Assembly (NCBI GenBank): GCA_021414085.1
Contig: JAIOPC010000009.1
Location: 62,001 to 126,000 of the forward strand
DNA: 64,000 bases
Direction: 5' to 3'
From: Actinomycetes bacterium
GTDB taxonomy: Bacteria > Actinomycetota > Acidimicrobiia > Acidimicrobiales > Ilumatobacteraceae
A program made the translations under genes and the position numbers. Positions 1 to 7,958 of this stretch are shown here, piece by piece. The notes beneath the pieces are model-generated. The model was not told where the DNA came from. It saw only the letters and a program-made list of their open reading frames with translations, and ran no database searches. The number at the start of each line of letters is the position of its first letter. Within the stretch, counting starts at the first letter, position 1.

Positions 1-354
1 GGCGAGCCCGACGACCGATGCGGAGGTGAGCGCAACCCTCAGGAAAGTCGTGGGCACCGTCCCTTCGGTCTCCTCCTCCTCGTCGGAGTCGGCACGCAAC
101 AGCACGACGCCACCGATCAGAAACAGCAGGGCGACAGCTAGATGCACAGGAGTCGCGGGCAGTCGTCGCAGCGCCGAGCCAACCGCAACTGCAAGGACCA
201 CATGCATGGTGAATGCGCCGACGACACCTGTCCAGACAGCGAGCGGACGACGAAACCGGGTTGTCAGCACGAGCGTGGCGAACATCGTCTTGTCGGGTAA
301 CTCCGCGAGAAAGACGGTGCCAAACGCAACCCAGAACGCCACCCAGAAGGTCAC
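1..354 (-). CDS. TMEM165/GDT1 (UPF0016) family membrane transporter, partial
   Basis: The minus strand is open from a GTG at 354 to the window edge (118 codons), so the C-terminus is missing. The translation begins with a hydrophobic helix leading into FLAELPDKTMFATLVL, which fits the E-x-G-D-K/R-T/S signature of the GDT1 family apart from Pro in place of Gly. A second helix follows (VVGAFTMHVVLAVAVG), then an acidic cytoplasmic stretch (DSDEEEE). Family members are inner-membrane cation exporters, usually for manganese or calcium. The GTG lies 7 bp after the stop of the upstream amidohydrolase gene, suggesting it is the last gene seen of the same transcript. I see no strong Shine-Dalgarno sequence. 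The family call is firm; the transported ion is inference. Confidence 0.8.
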   Translation of the reverse strand, partial: MTFWVAFWVAFGTVFLAELPDKTMFATLVLTTRFRRPLAVWTGVVGAFTMHVVLAVAVGSALRRLPATPVHLAVALLFLIGGVVLLRADSDEEEETEGTVPTTFLRVALTSASVVGLA

Positions 355-360
355 GAGCGG

Positions 361-1725
361 TCAGCCGAGCCGCTGAATGCGGGCCGCGTGTTGTGCGTGG
401 CTGTGCAGCACGTGGGGCAGGTCGGCGTGCACGATTTCTCCGTCGCGCACAACGAAACGGCCGTTCACAATCGTGTGCCACGCGCCGGTGGGGCCGCAGC
501 GCAACCACGCTTCAATCGGATCAGCCAAGGCGCCGGCGTACATCGGCCCGGTCAGCCGCCAAATCGCCAGGTCGGCGACAGCACCGGGCGCGATCACGCC
601 GATTTCACCAACGCGTCCGAGACATCCTGCACCGCCGAGGGTCGCCATCTCCAGCGCCATGCGTGCAGTGCCAGCGTGTGCGCCGTCGCGAAGCTTGGCA
701 AGCAGCATCGCCGTGCGAGCCTCCAGCCATACCGACGCGCTGTCGGCCGACGATGACCCGTCGACGCCAAGACCAACCTTTACGCCGGCAGCGCGCATCG
801 GCACCACCGGCGAGATGCCCGAGGAGAGGATCAGGTTGCTGCTCGGGCAATGCGCGACACCGATGCCGGCCGCGCCCAGACGGAGAATCTCGTCTGCGTT
901 CGGCATCACGCAATGAGCGACCCAGGTCCGATCGCTGCACCAGCCGGTGCGCTCCAGGTACTCCATCGGCCGACAACCGAACGTGGCCAGTGAGAACGCG
1001 TCGTCTTCTGCGTTCTCCGCGAAGTGGGTGTGCAGCCGCACGTCGAGCCGCTCGGCGAGCTCCGCGCTGCGCACCATCAGTTGCTCGGTCACGCTGAACG
1101 GACTGCACGGAGCCAGCGCGATACGAACCATCGCACCGTGACCGCGATCGTGATGAGCGGCGACTGCTGCTTCGCTCGTCGCGAGGATTTCGTCGTCGTC
1201 GGCCACGACGTCGTCCGGTGGCAGTCCACCGTCTTTCTCACTCAGGCTCATCGATCCGCGAGTTGGATGAAAGCGAACGCCGATCTCGCGCGCCGCCGCA
1301 ACTTCTGCACTCAGTAAGTCGCCAGCACCTTTGGGGTGCACGTAGAGGTGATCCGCGCTGGTGGTGCAACCGCTCAACGCAAGTTCCGCGAGGCCAACGA
1401 ACGTGCTCGCGAAGACGGACTCTTCGTCGATGGCGCGCCACAGCGGGTACAGCGACTGCAGCCAACCGAACAGTGGCTTGTCGGTCATCGGCGGAAAGGC
1501 ACGGGTCAGGTTCTGAAAGATGTGATGGTGCGCATTGATCAGGCCGGGTGTCACCAGGCAATCGCTGGCGTCGAGAACGCTGCTTGCCGTTGGTGCCGGA
1601 TCGACGCTGGCGCCGACCGCTTCAATCAGGTTGTCGGTAACCGCGATCCAACCACCGGGCAGCTCACGACGCTGCGCATCGACCGTGGCTACCAACCTTG
1701 CATTGCGGATCAGTAGATCGGTCAT
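361..1725 (-). CDS. Amidohydrolase, 8-oxoguanine deaminase / chlorohydrolase type
   Basis: This 454-residue cytosolic metallohydrolase of the amidohydrolase superfamily resembles the 8-oxoguanine deaminase / hydroxyatrazine hydrolase group. Metal-binding landmarks are in order: the N-terminal INAHHHIFQNLTR (HxH pair near residues 65-67), HTHFAEN in the middle, VAHCVM and GVAHCPSSNL, and the catalytic Asp in GLGVDGSSSADS. Such enzymes deaminate oxidised guanine or related purines, with zinc activating water. It lies 18 bp downstream of the PLP decarboxylase and just before the GDT1 gene, so it is probably co-transcribed. The exact substrate (8-oxoguanine versus another purine or triazine-like amine) is not decided by the sequence. 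Confidence 0.85.
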   Translation of the reverse strand: MTDLLIRNARLVATVDAQRRELPGGWIAVTDNLIEAVGASVDPAPTASSVLDASDCLVTPGLINAHHHIFQNLTRAFPPMTDKPLFGWLQSLYPLWRAIDEESVFASTFVGLAELALSGCTTSADHLYVHPKGAGDLLSAEVAAAREIGVRFHPTRGSMSLSEKDGGLPPDDVVADDDEILATSEAAVAAHHDRGHGAMVRIALAPCSPFSVTEQLMVRSAELAERLDVRLHTHFAENAEDDAFSLATFGCRPMEYLERTGWCSDRTWVAHCVMPNADEILRLGAAGIGVAHCPSSNLILSSGISPVVPMRAAGVKVGLGVDGSSSADSASVWLEARTAMLLAKLRDGAHAGTARMALEMATLGGAGCLGRVGEIGVIAPGAVADLAIWRLTGPMYAGALADPIEAWLRCGPTGAWHTIVNGRFVVRDGEIVHADLPHVLHSHAQHAARIQRLG

Positions 1726-1743
1726 AGCGCGTTTGCTGAACCT

Positions 1744-3111
1744 TCAGAGCAGCGAGTCGATGATGAGGTGAATGTCGTCGATTGTGGTGAGTGGATTGAC
1801 GACACAAATGCGCAGCACCATCTCGCCCGCCCATGCGGTCGGCACGATGAAGCCGATGCCGTCAGCGAGCAGTTTGTCGCTCCATGCGCGGTACTCCGCC
1901 GGTCCCCAGCCGGTACGACGGAAGAGCAGAACACTGAGTTCCGGCTCCATGATCAACTCGAGGTGCTCGGCTGTGTCGATCAGCTGTGCGGCCGCGCGGG
2001 CGACCGACAGTGTCTGCTCGACCGCGTCGCGATAGGCCGCGGTGCCGTGAGTGGCGAGGCTGAACCAGAACGGCAGCCCGCGGGCACGGCGAGTGAGGTG
2101 ATGCGCGAAGTCGCTGGGATTCCAGTCGTCTTCGCCGTCGTGCAGCACGTCGAGGTACTCGGCGTGCTGCGTGTGCGCATCGCGGGCTTGCAGCGGATCG
2201 CGATAGATCAAGGCGCAGCAGTCGTACGGCGCGAACAGCCACTTGTGCGGATCGATGATCAAACTGTCGGCGCGCTCGATGCCGTTGTAGCGAGCACGAA
2301 CGCTTGGCGCGGCGAGCCCAGCTCCGCCATACGCGGCGTCGACATGGAACCAAACACCAAGTTCTTCCGCGACATCGGCCGCGCCGGCGAGCGGATCGAT
2401 CACGCCCGCGTTGGTTGTGCCACTAGTAGCAACGACCGCAAACACTCGCTCGCGGTCTCCTTGCGAGAGACCTGCCACCATCGCTTGCAGTGCATCAAGT
2501 TTCAAACGGCCCTGATCGTCGGCATCGGCGCTGACGATGTCGACATCCATCGCCCGACCTGCGGAAGCGACACTGCTGTGTGCGCCCTTGCTGACAATGA
2601 TCAGCCCACGGGTGCGGTCGTGCTTGCCGCCTGCACGTTGGCGCCAGCGATGGCGAGCGGCAATGAGCGCGCTGAGATTGCCGGCGGTGCCACCAGTGAC
2701 GAACACTCCACCGGCGCTTGCCGGCAGCCCAGCGAGATCGGAGAGATAGCGCAACGCTTCGTTCTCGGCGAAGACTGCGCCGCCGCCTTCCATCCACGAG
2801 CCGCCGTAGATGCTGGACGCCCCGACAACAAGGTCGAAGAGAATCGCCGCTTCGGTCGGTGCGGTTGGCACGAACGACAAGAAGCGCGGATGATCCGACG
2901 AGATACATGCCTGGGCCAGCACGTCGCCAAAGACGCGCAACGCTTCAAGGCCACCAACGCCCCGCTCGGTGATGGTGCGCCCGGCCATTGCCTGCAACTC
3001 GACCAGCGTGCGTGGGCCATCGAGTGGCGGCGGGTCGAGTCGTACCCGGTCGACGGCGTAGCGAACGATCGCCTGCGTCAACACCTCGGTGGCGGCGTCA
3101 TGCTTGTGCAT
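1744..3111 (-). CDS. PLP-dependent group II amino acid decarboxylase
   Basis: The 455-residue protein belongs to the pyridoxal-phosphate group II decarboxylases (aromatic amino acid / glutamate / 2,4-diaminobutyrate decarboxylase family). The Schiff-base lysine sits in IDPHKWLFAPYDC, preceded by the cofactor-binding HVDAAYGG motif and by FVTGGTAGNLSAL. Length is normal for the family. It starts 5 bp after the small membrane gene and follows a RidA gene. That is a sensible arrangement, because RidA proteins destroy the reactive enamine/imine intermediates released by PLP enzymes. Substrate cannot be assigned; an aromatic or branched substrate is as likely as glutamate. Confidence 0.87.
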   Translation of the reverse strand: MHKHDAATEVLTQAIVRYAVDRVRLDPPPLDGPRTLVELQAMAGRTITERGVGGLEALRVFGDVLAQACISSDHPRFLSFVPTAPTEAAILFDLVVGASSIYGGSWMEGGGAVFAENEALRYLSDLAGLPASAGGVFVTGGTAGNLSALIAARHRWRQRAGGKHDRTRGLIIVSKGAHSSVASAGRAMDVDIVSADADDQGRLKLDALQAMVAGLSQGDRERVFAVVATSGTTNAGVIDPLAGAADVAEELGVWFHVDAAYGGAGLAAPSVRARYNGIERADSLIIDPHKWLFAPYDCCALIYRDPLQARDAHTQHAEYLDVLHDGEDDWNPSDFAHHLTRRARGLPFWFSLATHGTAAYRDAVEQTLSVARAAAQLIDTAEHLELIMEPELSVLLFRRTGWGPAEYRAWSDKLLADGIGFIVPTAWAGEMVLRICVVNPLTTIDDIHLIIDSLL

Positions 3112-3116
3112 GGCGA

Positions 3117-3272
3117 CTAGTAGTTCGAGTCGAGTAACTCGCTACCCGCGTTGCGCTGCTCGCCGTCGCGGTTGAGCAAGAACCCGAGGAGTACCGCGAC
3201 CGTCGCCGAGCCCATGATCGCCATGATCGGGAACAACAACAGGATGAGGATGATCGCGATGGCGCCGGGCAC
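3117..3272 (-). CDS. Small single-helix membrane protein (51 aa)
   Basis: A GTG-initiated ORF of 51 codons fills the gap between ridA and the decarboxylase, 10 bp after the ridA stop and 5 bp before the decarboxylase start. It encodes one long hydrophobic stretch (AIAIILILLLFPIMAIMGS and onward to about residue 33) followed by a polar tail ending GSELLDSNY. No family is recognised. The tight spacing on both sides and strong hydrophobicity argue for a real gene. It could be a membrane anchor or regulator for its neighbours, but that is only a guess from position. Confidence 0.5.
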   Translation of the reverse strand: MPGAIAIILILLLFPIMAIMGSATVAVLLGFLLNRDGEQRNAGSELLDSNY

Positions 3273-3282
3273 GAGGATCAGC

Positions 3283-3645
3283 CTACTTGCCAGACGCCAA
3301 GGGCTTGAATGCCCATGCCTCGATCTCAACGGCTCCGCCAGCCGGCAGCGCCGCCACGCCGATAGTGCTGCGCGCGGGGCGATGATCGCCGAAGCCGGCG
3401 ACGTAGGCCTCGTTGAAGGCGGCGAACGTGGCCATGTCGGTGAGGAAGCAGAGCGTCTTGGCCACATCGTCAACGGTGGCATCCATCGTCGCTAGCTGCG
3501 CCTTCAGGTTCACGACGGCTTGCGCGGTTTGTTCGGCGACGCCGCCAGCGACGAGCGTTCCGTCTTTCATGCCCAGCTGACCGCTCACGATGATCCAATC
3601 GCCGGCGCGCACGACAGGTGTATATGGCCCAAGAGGTTTCGTCAT
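3283..3645 (-). CDS. ridA: RidA / YjgF-family enamine/imine deaminase
   Basis: The 120-residue protein has the size and layout of the RidA family: LGPYTPVVRAGDWIIVSGQLG near the N-terminus, the AQAVVNLKAQLATMDATVDDV helix, and RSTIGVAALPAGGAVEIEAW at the C-terminus, where the arginine usually binds the substrate carboxylate. RidA enzymes hydrolyse 2-aminoacrylate and similar PLP by-products. It is the first gene of the minus-strand run that includes a PLP decarboxylase. The start ATG at 3645 is divergent from the Tat lipoprotein gene that begins at about 3694, leaving only some 48 bp for two promoters. Confidence 0.88.
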   Translation of the reverse strand: MTKPLGPYTPVVRAGDWIIVSGQLGMKDGTLVAGGVAEQTAQAVVNLKAQLATMDATVDDVAKTLCFLTDMATFAAFNEAYVAGFGDHRPARSTIGVAALPAGGAVEIEAWAFKPLASGK

Positions 3646-3693
3646 GCTCGCAGCGTAGGCAGCGCAGCACTCTCACCACTAGCGTTAGGCGTG

Positions 3694-4590
3694 ATGATCC
3701 CTCCCAAGTTGACTCGTCGTGGTTTGTTCGCAGCAACTGGTGGCGCCCTGGTTCTCGCGGCGTGCAGTAGCGATTCGAACTCCGAATCCACACCCACCTC
3801 AGCGGGCGCGCCGGACACAGCTGGTGGTGTTCCAGCCCCCGATGGGTTCGCTGTCGTGCAGCGCTTCCCTAACCATCCGCTGTTCACGCCTGGCGATGTG
3901 CGGCTGCCGGTGTCGTTGGCCGATCAGGCGGGCAATCTCAGCGACGGGCCCGCGACGCTCACAGGCTGGATCGAAGACTTCAATGGCAATCGCATCACCG
4001 ATGTCACGGCACAGCGCCGTGCCGTCGGGATCGAAGTGCCCTACTGGGAAGTCCGCGCCAACTTGCCCGAAGCGTTGGTGTACACGATGCGCCTCGAAGG
4101 CGACGACGGCTACGGCGCGACGTTCGAGCTGTACGAGGAAAGCGACGTGCTATCGCCACTCACCGGCACCAAGTTGCAGCCCTTCGACACGCCAACGGTC
4201 GACGATCACCGCGGTGTCGAGCCCTACTGCTCGCACACTCCAGAGCCGTGCCCATTGCACGCGATCACACTCACCGACGCGCTCGCGGCTGGCACCCCAG
4301 TGGCGTACATGATCGGTACGCCAGCACATTGCACCACGGGCACGTGTTCGCCAGGCCTGGAGTTCCTGGTCGTCGAGCACGAACGCGTCGGCGACTCAAT
4401 CGCGATGGTTCACGCCGACGTCTATGCCGACGACGCGGCTACTGAGGTTGCGCCAGCAGTGACGGCGCTGAACGTGCAGTACGAGCCGATCATCTACCTG
4501 TGCGATGCCGACGGCGTAATTGTCGACCGGCTCGACGGGATTTGGGACGCCAGCGAGCTGACGGAACGAATCGACCTACTGCTCAGCTGA
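3694..4590 (+). CDS. Tat-exported lipoprotein, thioredoxin-like fold suspected
   Basis: About 298 residues. The start is either the ATG at 3694 or the GTG directly before it at 3691. The N-terminus reads KLTRRGLFAATGGALVLAACSSD: a twin-arginine motif, a hydrophobic core and a lipobox cysteine. A Ser/Thr/Pro-rich linker follows. The folded part contains EPYCSHTPEPCPLH and a later AHCTTGTCSPGLEFLV, where the C-x4-C spacing and surrounding strand pattern recall a TlpA/SCO-like thioredoxin fold, ending in GVIVDRLDGIWDASEL as in that superfamily. It is therefore an outer-face lipoprotein of unknown substrate. It converges with the iron-sulphur assembly gene and overlaps its 3' end by 8 bp. Confidence 0.7.
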   Translation: MIPPKLTRRGLFAATGGALVLAACSSDSNSESTPTSAGAPDTAGGVPAPDGFAVVQRFPNHPLFTPGDVRLPVSLADQAGNLSDGPATLTGWIEDFNGNRITDVTAQRRAVGIEVPYWEVRANLPEALVYTMRLEGDDGYGATFELYEESDVLSPLTGTKLQPFDTPTVDDHRGVEPYCSHTPEPCPLHAITLTDALAAGTPVAYMIGTPAHCTTGTCSPGLEFLVVEHERVGDSIAMVHADVYADDAATEVAPAVTALNVQYEPIIYLCDADGVIVDRLDGIWDASELTERIDLLLS

Positions 4591-4909
4591 AACTTTGGCC
4601 GCAGCCGCAGCTGCGCTGTGCATTCGGGTTCGTGATCGCAAAGCCAGCCTGGTTGAGGCCGTCCTTGTAGTCGAGCGTGGCGCCAGCCAACAGCTGTGCC
4701 GAGGCGCTGTCGACGACGACGCTGACCGGATCGGTGCCGAACTCGGCCTTTTCGTCGTCGGCGGCAACATCGCCATCGAAGAACATCTCGTACGAATAGC
4801 CACTGCAGCCACCGGGGCGAACAGCGACGCGCAGCGCCAGGTCGGTCGCGCCTTCAGCCTCGAGCAACTCTTTGACTTTGCGGGCGGCGGGTTCGGTGAG
4901 CGTGATCAT
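4583..4909 (-). CDS. HesB/IscA/ErpA-type iron-sulphur cluster carrier
   Basis: The 108-residue protein is an A-type Fe-S carrier. The three conserved cysteines are visible: C35 in RPGGCSGYSY and C101/C103 in the C-terminal SCGCGQSF. Such proteins receive clusters from the SUF scaffold and pass them to apo-enzymes in the cytosol. It is transcribed divergently from the Mrp/ApbC-type Fe-S ATPase gene at 4948, so the two cluster-trafficking genes share an intergenic region of 38 bp. The gene overlaps the end of the lipoprotein gene tail to tail. ErpA is a reasonable specific name but cannot be separated from IscA/SufA here. Confidence 0.9.
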   Translation of the reverse strand: MITLTEPAARKVKELLEAEGATDLALRVAVRPGGCSGYSYEMFFDGDVAADDEKAEFGTDPVSVVVDSASAQLLAGATLDYKDGLNQAGFAITNPNAQRSCGCGQSFS

Positions 4910-4947
4910 CGTGACTCCTGTCTTGGCGAGCGGCCGTCAGTGTACCT

Positions 4948-6168
4948 GTGAATTACCGTAGCATTGACTTCGTGATTACAACACCGCCGAGCGTGGACCA
5001 GGTGTTCGAGTTGCTACGCGCGGTGATCGACCCCGAACTCGGTGCCGACATCGTGACGCTGGGCATGGTGCCGGGCGTGTCGGTAACGCCCGAGGGCGAC
5101 GTGACCGTCGGGGTGAAGCTCACCATCGGTGGCTGCCCACTGCGGGCCCAGATCAAGAAGGACGTCGAGAGCCGCGTCGCCGTCCACCCAGGCGTGCGGG
5201 ATGTCCGCATCGAGTGGGGCGAGATGAACAGCGACGAGCGCACCGACGTGATGCTGAAGGCGCGCTGGAACGCTCGCGAGAATGCTCCTGCCACGGCTGT
5301 ACCGCTGACCACCCGCGTGCTGGCCATCGCCAGCGGCAAGGGCGGCGTGGGCAAGAGCGCCGTCACGGTCAACCTCGCGGCCGCGGTTGCGGCGCAGGGG
5401 TTCACGGTGGGCGTGCTCGATGCCGACATCTGGGGCTTCTCCGTGCCCCGCCTGCTGGGCATCGACGAGCCGCTGGAAGCACAGCGCGTCAAGGGCAGCG
5501 ATAAGCCCATGATCATCCCCAACGAGTTGCCGGTTGGCCCCAAGAGCCGTGGTGGTCTGCTGAAGGTCGTTAGCACCGGCTTCCTCGTCGAAGAAGGCAC
5601 CGCGCTGATGTGGCGCGGTTTGATGCTCACGAAGGCTGTCGAGCAGTTCCTGCACGACGTCGAATGGGGCGATCTCGACTATCTGTTCATCGACATGCCT
5701 CCCGGCACCGGCGATGTGCAGATGGGCTTGGCGCGGATGCTGCCGCGCACCGATCTGCTGATCGTCACCACACCCGCGCTCGCCGCGCAGAAGGTGGCAG
5801 CGCGTGCGGCCGACATGGCGCGGCGCAGTTTCCTACGCGTGTGCGGGGTCATCGAGAACATGAGCACGTTCACCTGTGATCACGGCGAGACGTACTCGCT
5901 GTTCGGCGAAGGTGGTGGGCAACTACTGGCCGACGAAATCGGCGTGCCGCTCCTCGGCCGCATTCCGCTCGAAGCCGCCGTCACCACCGGTGGCGACGCA
6001 GGCACACCCGTCTCGCTCGCCGGCACGGGTCTGGCCGCGAAGGAGTTCCGTGCGATCGCGCAGCTCATCGTCGAAGAGGTCTCGCCGCCCACCAACATGG
6101 CCGGTTGCAGCGCCCGCATGCTGAACCTGGCTGCCGCCGCCCTCGACGCCCACGACGCCACGAAGTAG
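4948..6168 (+). CDS. apbC: Mrp/NBP35-family Fe-S cluster carrier ATPase with N-terminal MIP18 domain
   Basis: Up to 406 residues. An N-terminal MIP18/DUF59 domain (about residues 15-90, including IDPELG and GGCPLRAQ) is joined to a ParA-like P-loop ATPase with [16 protein letters not shown] at about 129-144, [14 protein letters not shown] and [11 protein letters not shown]. Family members bind and transfer 4Fe-4S clusters. The C-terminal site that often carries CxxC reads [11 protein letters not shown] here, so one cysteine is missing, as in some other actinobacterial versions. The longest frame starts with GTG at 4948; a GTG at 4972 matches the usual family N-terminus better. It is divergent from the A-type carrier gene. 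Confidence 0.9.
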   Translation: MNYRSIDFVITTPPSVDQVFELLRAVIDPELGADIVTLGMVPGVSVTPEGDVTVGVKLTIGGCPLRAQIKKDVESRVAVHPGVRDVRIEWGEMNSDERTDVMLKARWNARENAPATAVPLTTRVLAIASGKGGVGKSAVTVNLAAAVAAQGFTVGVLDADIWGFSVPRLLGIDEPLEAQRVKGSDKPMIIPNELPVGPKSRGGLLKVVSTGFLVEEGTALMWRGLMLTKAVEQFLHDVEWGDLDYLFIDMPPGTGDVQMGLARMLPRTDLLIVTTPALAAQKVAARAADMARRSFLRVCGVIENMSTFTCDHGETYSLFGEGGGQLLADEIGVPLLGRIPLEAAVTTGGDAGTPVSLAGTGLAAKEFRAIAQLIVEEVSPPTNMAGCSARMLNLAAAALDAHDATK

Positions 6169-6175
6169 TTCTTGC

Positions 6176-6249
6176 GGGGGGTTTGCTGCACGCCGGGGGT
6201 TTCGTGCCCGAAATCGTGCACGAAACCCCCGTGCGGCAGCAAACCCCCC
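6176..6249. terminator. Nested double-stem hairpin between convergent genes
   Basis: Two perfect 14-bp stems are nested. The outer arms 6176-6189 and 6236-6249 read GGGGGGTTTGCTGC and its complement; the inner arms 6194-6207 and 6218-6231 read CGGGGGTTTCGTGC and its complement. A small internal loop and a 10-nt apical loop separate them. It sits between the convergent apbC and NUDIX genes, where a bidirectional terminator would be expected, though there is no U-tract on either side. Both arms share the GGGGGTTT core, so an imperfect duplication of a smaller palindrome is possible. Confidence 0.6.
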
Positions 6250-6260
6250 GATCTGAGCCG

Positions 6261-6989
6261 CTAGTCGAAGGTGTCGTAGTCGGCGTCGCCGGGCATCGAG
6301 AAGGCGACCACCTTGCCCTTTCCGTCAACTCGCACCTTGGGCAGGATGCACGGCGGAGTGCCGACGGCCCATGCCGCTTTCATCGCGTCTGCCACGGTTG
6401 CGTGCGGGACAAGGAAGCGCAGGTTGGCGATCGTTGGTGGCATGAGTCGCAGCTCGCGAGCCTCGTGGCGCGCGAGTGCGTCGGCCGGTCGCACCCACAT
6501 ACTCGCCACGGTTTCGTTGTCGTCGTGATGCGAGGTCTGCCCCGCGGGGTGGGCGGCGATGAAGAACCGGGTGTCGAATCGGCGCGCCGCTTCGCCCTTG
6601 GGCGTGATCCAGTGGCTCACCCACGGAAGTGCGTCGGTCGCCAAGCGCAATCCGTGATCGGCGGCGAGGGCGCGCATGTCGACGGTGCCGTCGTACACGG
6701 CGAGGCGATGTGCGAGCGCCGGGTGGCCATCGTGCACCATCTCGCCTTCGGCGTCGACGGCCAGCAGCACGCCGGCTTCCTCGTAGCACTCGCGGATAGC
6801 GGCGACGCGAAAGGCCTCGTCGCCTTCACCATCGGCCGCGTCGACCTTGCCGCCAGGGAACACGTACATGCCGCTCGCGAACACAGCGGCATTGGTGCGC
6901 TTGAGCACGAACACTTCTGGCCCGTCCGTCGTGTCGCGCAACAACATCACGGTTGCTGCGGGACGGATCGGCACCTCGGCATCGGACAT
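6261..6989 (-). CDS. NUDIX hydrolase
   Basis: A 242-residue protein. The ATG at 6989 was chosen because the longer upstream frame runs back into the oligoribonuclease gene. The Nudix box is split in the usual way: [14 protein letters not shown], a short gap, then [13 protein letters not shown], giving G-x5-E-x7-REUxEExGU in slightly extended form. The N-terminal [18 protein letters not shown] strand is typical of the NUDT19/CoA-like subgroup, and the C-terminal helical extension also fits that group. Such enzymes cleave nucleoside-diphosphate-linked substrates in the cytosol; the substrate here is not known. It is divergent from orn with only 24 bp between starts. Confidence 0.85.
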   Translation of the reverse strand: MSDAEVPIRPAATVMLLRDTTDGPEVFVLKRTNAAVFASGMYVFPGGKVDAADGEGDEAFRVAAIRECYEEAGVLLAVDAEGEMVHDGHPALAHRLAVYDGTVDMRALAADHGLRLATDALPWVSHWITPKGEAARRFDTRFFIAAHPAGQTSHHDDNETVASMWVRPADALARHEARELRLMPPTIANLRFLVPHATVADAMKAAWAVGTPPCILPKVRVDGKGKVVAFSMPGDADYDTFD

Positions 6990-7013
6990 ACGCGGCACGG
7001 TAGCCTGCCAAAC

Positions 7014-7577
7014 GTGCTGGTATGGATGGATCTGGAGATGACTGGGCTCGACCCCGCCACCAATGTGATCGTCGAGATCGCCACCATCGTCACCGACGAC
7101 GAGTTGAACGTCGTTGCCGAAGGCCCCGATCTGGTGATTCATCAAGGCGAGGAAGCGCTCGCGCTGATGGACCCCGTGGTGGTCGAGATGCACACCAAGA
7201 GCGGGCTACTCAACGCGATTCGCGCGTCGACGGTGTCACTTGCCGATGCCGGTGCGCAGACCCTCGAGTTCATCAAGGCGAATCTTCCGGAGGGCACGAA
7301 GGTGCCGCTGTGCGGGAACTCGATCGGTATGGATCGCCGCTTTCTTGCTGCCTACCTGCCTGAGATCGAGAACTTCCTGCACTACCGCAGCGTCGATGTC
7401 AGCAGCATCAAAGAGCTAGTGCGCCGGTGGTACCCGCACCTCGGCAACGGCCACAACAACAAGACCGGCACGCACCGAGCGCTCGACGACATTCGCGAGA
7501 GCATCGCCGAGCTGCGCTTCTACCGCGAGCGTGTCTTCCTGCCGCCGCCGCCCACCGCAGCGGCCGATGAACAATAA
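7014..7577 (+). CDS. orn: Oligoribonuclease
   Basis: A 187-residue DEDDh 3'-5' exoribonuclease that clears 2-5 nt RNA oligomers at the end of mRNA decay. The N-terminal [15 protein letters not shown] carries the first Asp and Glu of the DEDD set, [12 protein letters not shown] the next Asp, and [14 protein letters not shown] the His and final Asp. The GTG at 7014 gives a start matching the usual MVWIDCEMTGL-like beginning; the longer open frame upstream is antisense to the NUDIX gene and was not used. Length is normal for the family. Confidence 0.93.
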   Translation: MLVWMDLEMTGLDPATNVIVEIATIVTDDELNVVAEGPDLVIHQGEEALALMDPVVVEMHTKSGLLNAIRASTVSLADAGAQTLEFIKANLPEGTKVPLCGNSIGMDRRFLAAYLPEIENFLHYRSVDVSSIKELVRRWYPHLGNGHNNKTGTHRALDDIRESIAELRFYRERVFLPPPPTAAADEQ

Positions 7578-7588
7578 ATGGAATTGCG

Positions 7589-7603
7589 TTAATTAAGTTG
7601 ACG
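7589..7603 (+). promoter_or_regulatory. Candidate WhiB7-type promoter: AT-rich block plus TTGACG -35
   Basis: An 8-bp AT block (TTAATTAA, 7589-7596) lies one base upstream of TTGACG (7598-7603). Known WhiB7-dependent promoters require an AT-rich sequence just upstream of the -35 element, bound by the WhiB7 AT-hook. The downstream gene encodes a WhiB protein with such a hook, so autoregulation is plausible. No good -10 hexamer is obvious at the expected distance, which lowers confidence. Confidence 0.45.
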
Positions 7604-7679
7604 CGAGGCTAGGAACGTGGTTTCCTTGGCCCTTCTTCACTTCACCCGAACTACCCAGCCCTCTTCAAGGACCAGACCG

Positions 7680-7856
7680 ATGAAACAGCTTCTCGCCGCA
7701 CCGCAAATGCCCGCCGTGGCATACGCGCGCGTCCGCTGCGCGTTTGGTCTGAGCATTGCCGGAAACTCTGAGGTCCAGGGTTTTGACTTCAAGGCCGGCG
7801 GCTCGACGACTGCCACCAATCTCTCCACCCGACGCCTCGGGATGCGAACGACGTAA
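7680..7856 (+). CDS. Possible leader ORF upstream of the WhiB7-like gene (58 aa)
   Basis: An ATG at 7680 follows an AAGGA sequence at good spacing and opens a 58-codon frame that ends 22 bp before the attenuator-like hairpin. The product (MKQLLAAPQMPAVAYARVRC at its start) has no recognised domain. In characterised whiB7 genes a translated upstream ORF controls a Rho-independent terminator, so ribosome stalling by antibiotics switches on whiB7. The position of this ORF between promoter and terminator fits that logic. Whether it is translated cannot be told from sequence alone, and an untranslated leader is the alternative. Confidence 0.42.
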   Translation: MKQLLAAPQMPAVAYARVRCAFGLSIAGNSEVQGFDFKAGGSTTATNLSTRRLGMRTT

Positions 7857-7871
7857 CTCACGTCGCAAGCA

Positions 7872-7921
7872 GCCGCCGAGGCCGTCGGGATCGCAAGATC
7901 CCGGCGGCCTTTCTGATTTTT
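7872..7921 (+). terminator. Rho-independent terminator / attenuator in the whiB leader
   Basis: The 14-bp stem 7879-7892 / 7897-7910 (one G-U pair, GCAA loop) is followed by a T-rich run (7910-7921), a classical intrinsic terminator placed about 40 bp before the WhiB start. GCCGCCG at 7872-7878, just upstream, is complementary to CGGCGGC at 7902-7908 inside the 3' arm, so an alternative antiterminator pairing is possible. This gives the leader the two exclusive folds expected of an attenuator. Confidence 0.7.
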
Positions 7922-7958
7922 CCCAGTATCCGCAAGTGCACAGAAATGGACTCAGGAC

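Noticed and set aside
213-1097. A 294-codon Arg-rich plus-strand frame
   Set aside because: Overlaps the amidohydrolase and GDT1 genes on the opposite strand and has shadow-type composition.
1768-3120. A 450-codon plus-strand open frame
   Set aside because: It is exactly antisense to the PLP decarboxylase, which has clear family motifs. The plus frame has no recognisable domain and reflects GC-rich codon bias.
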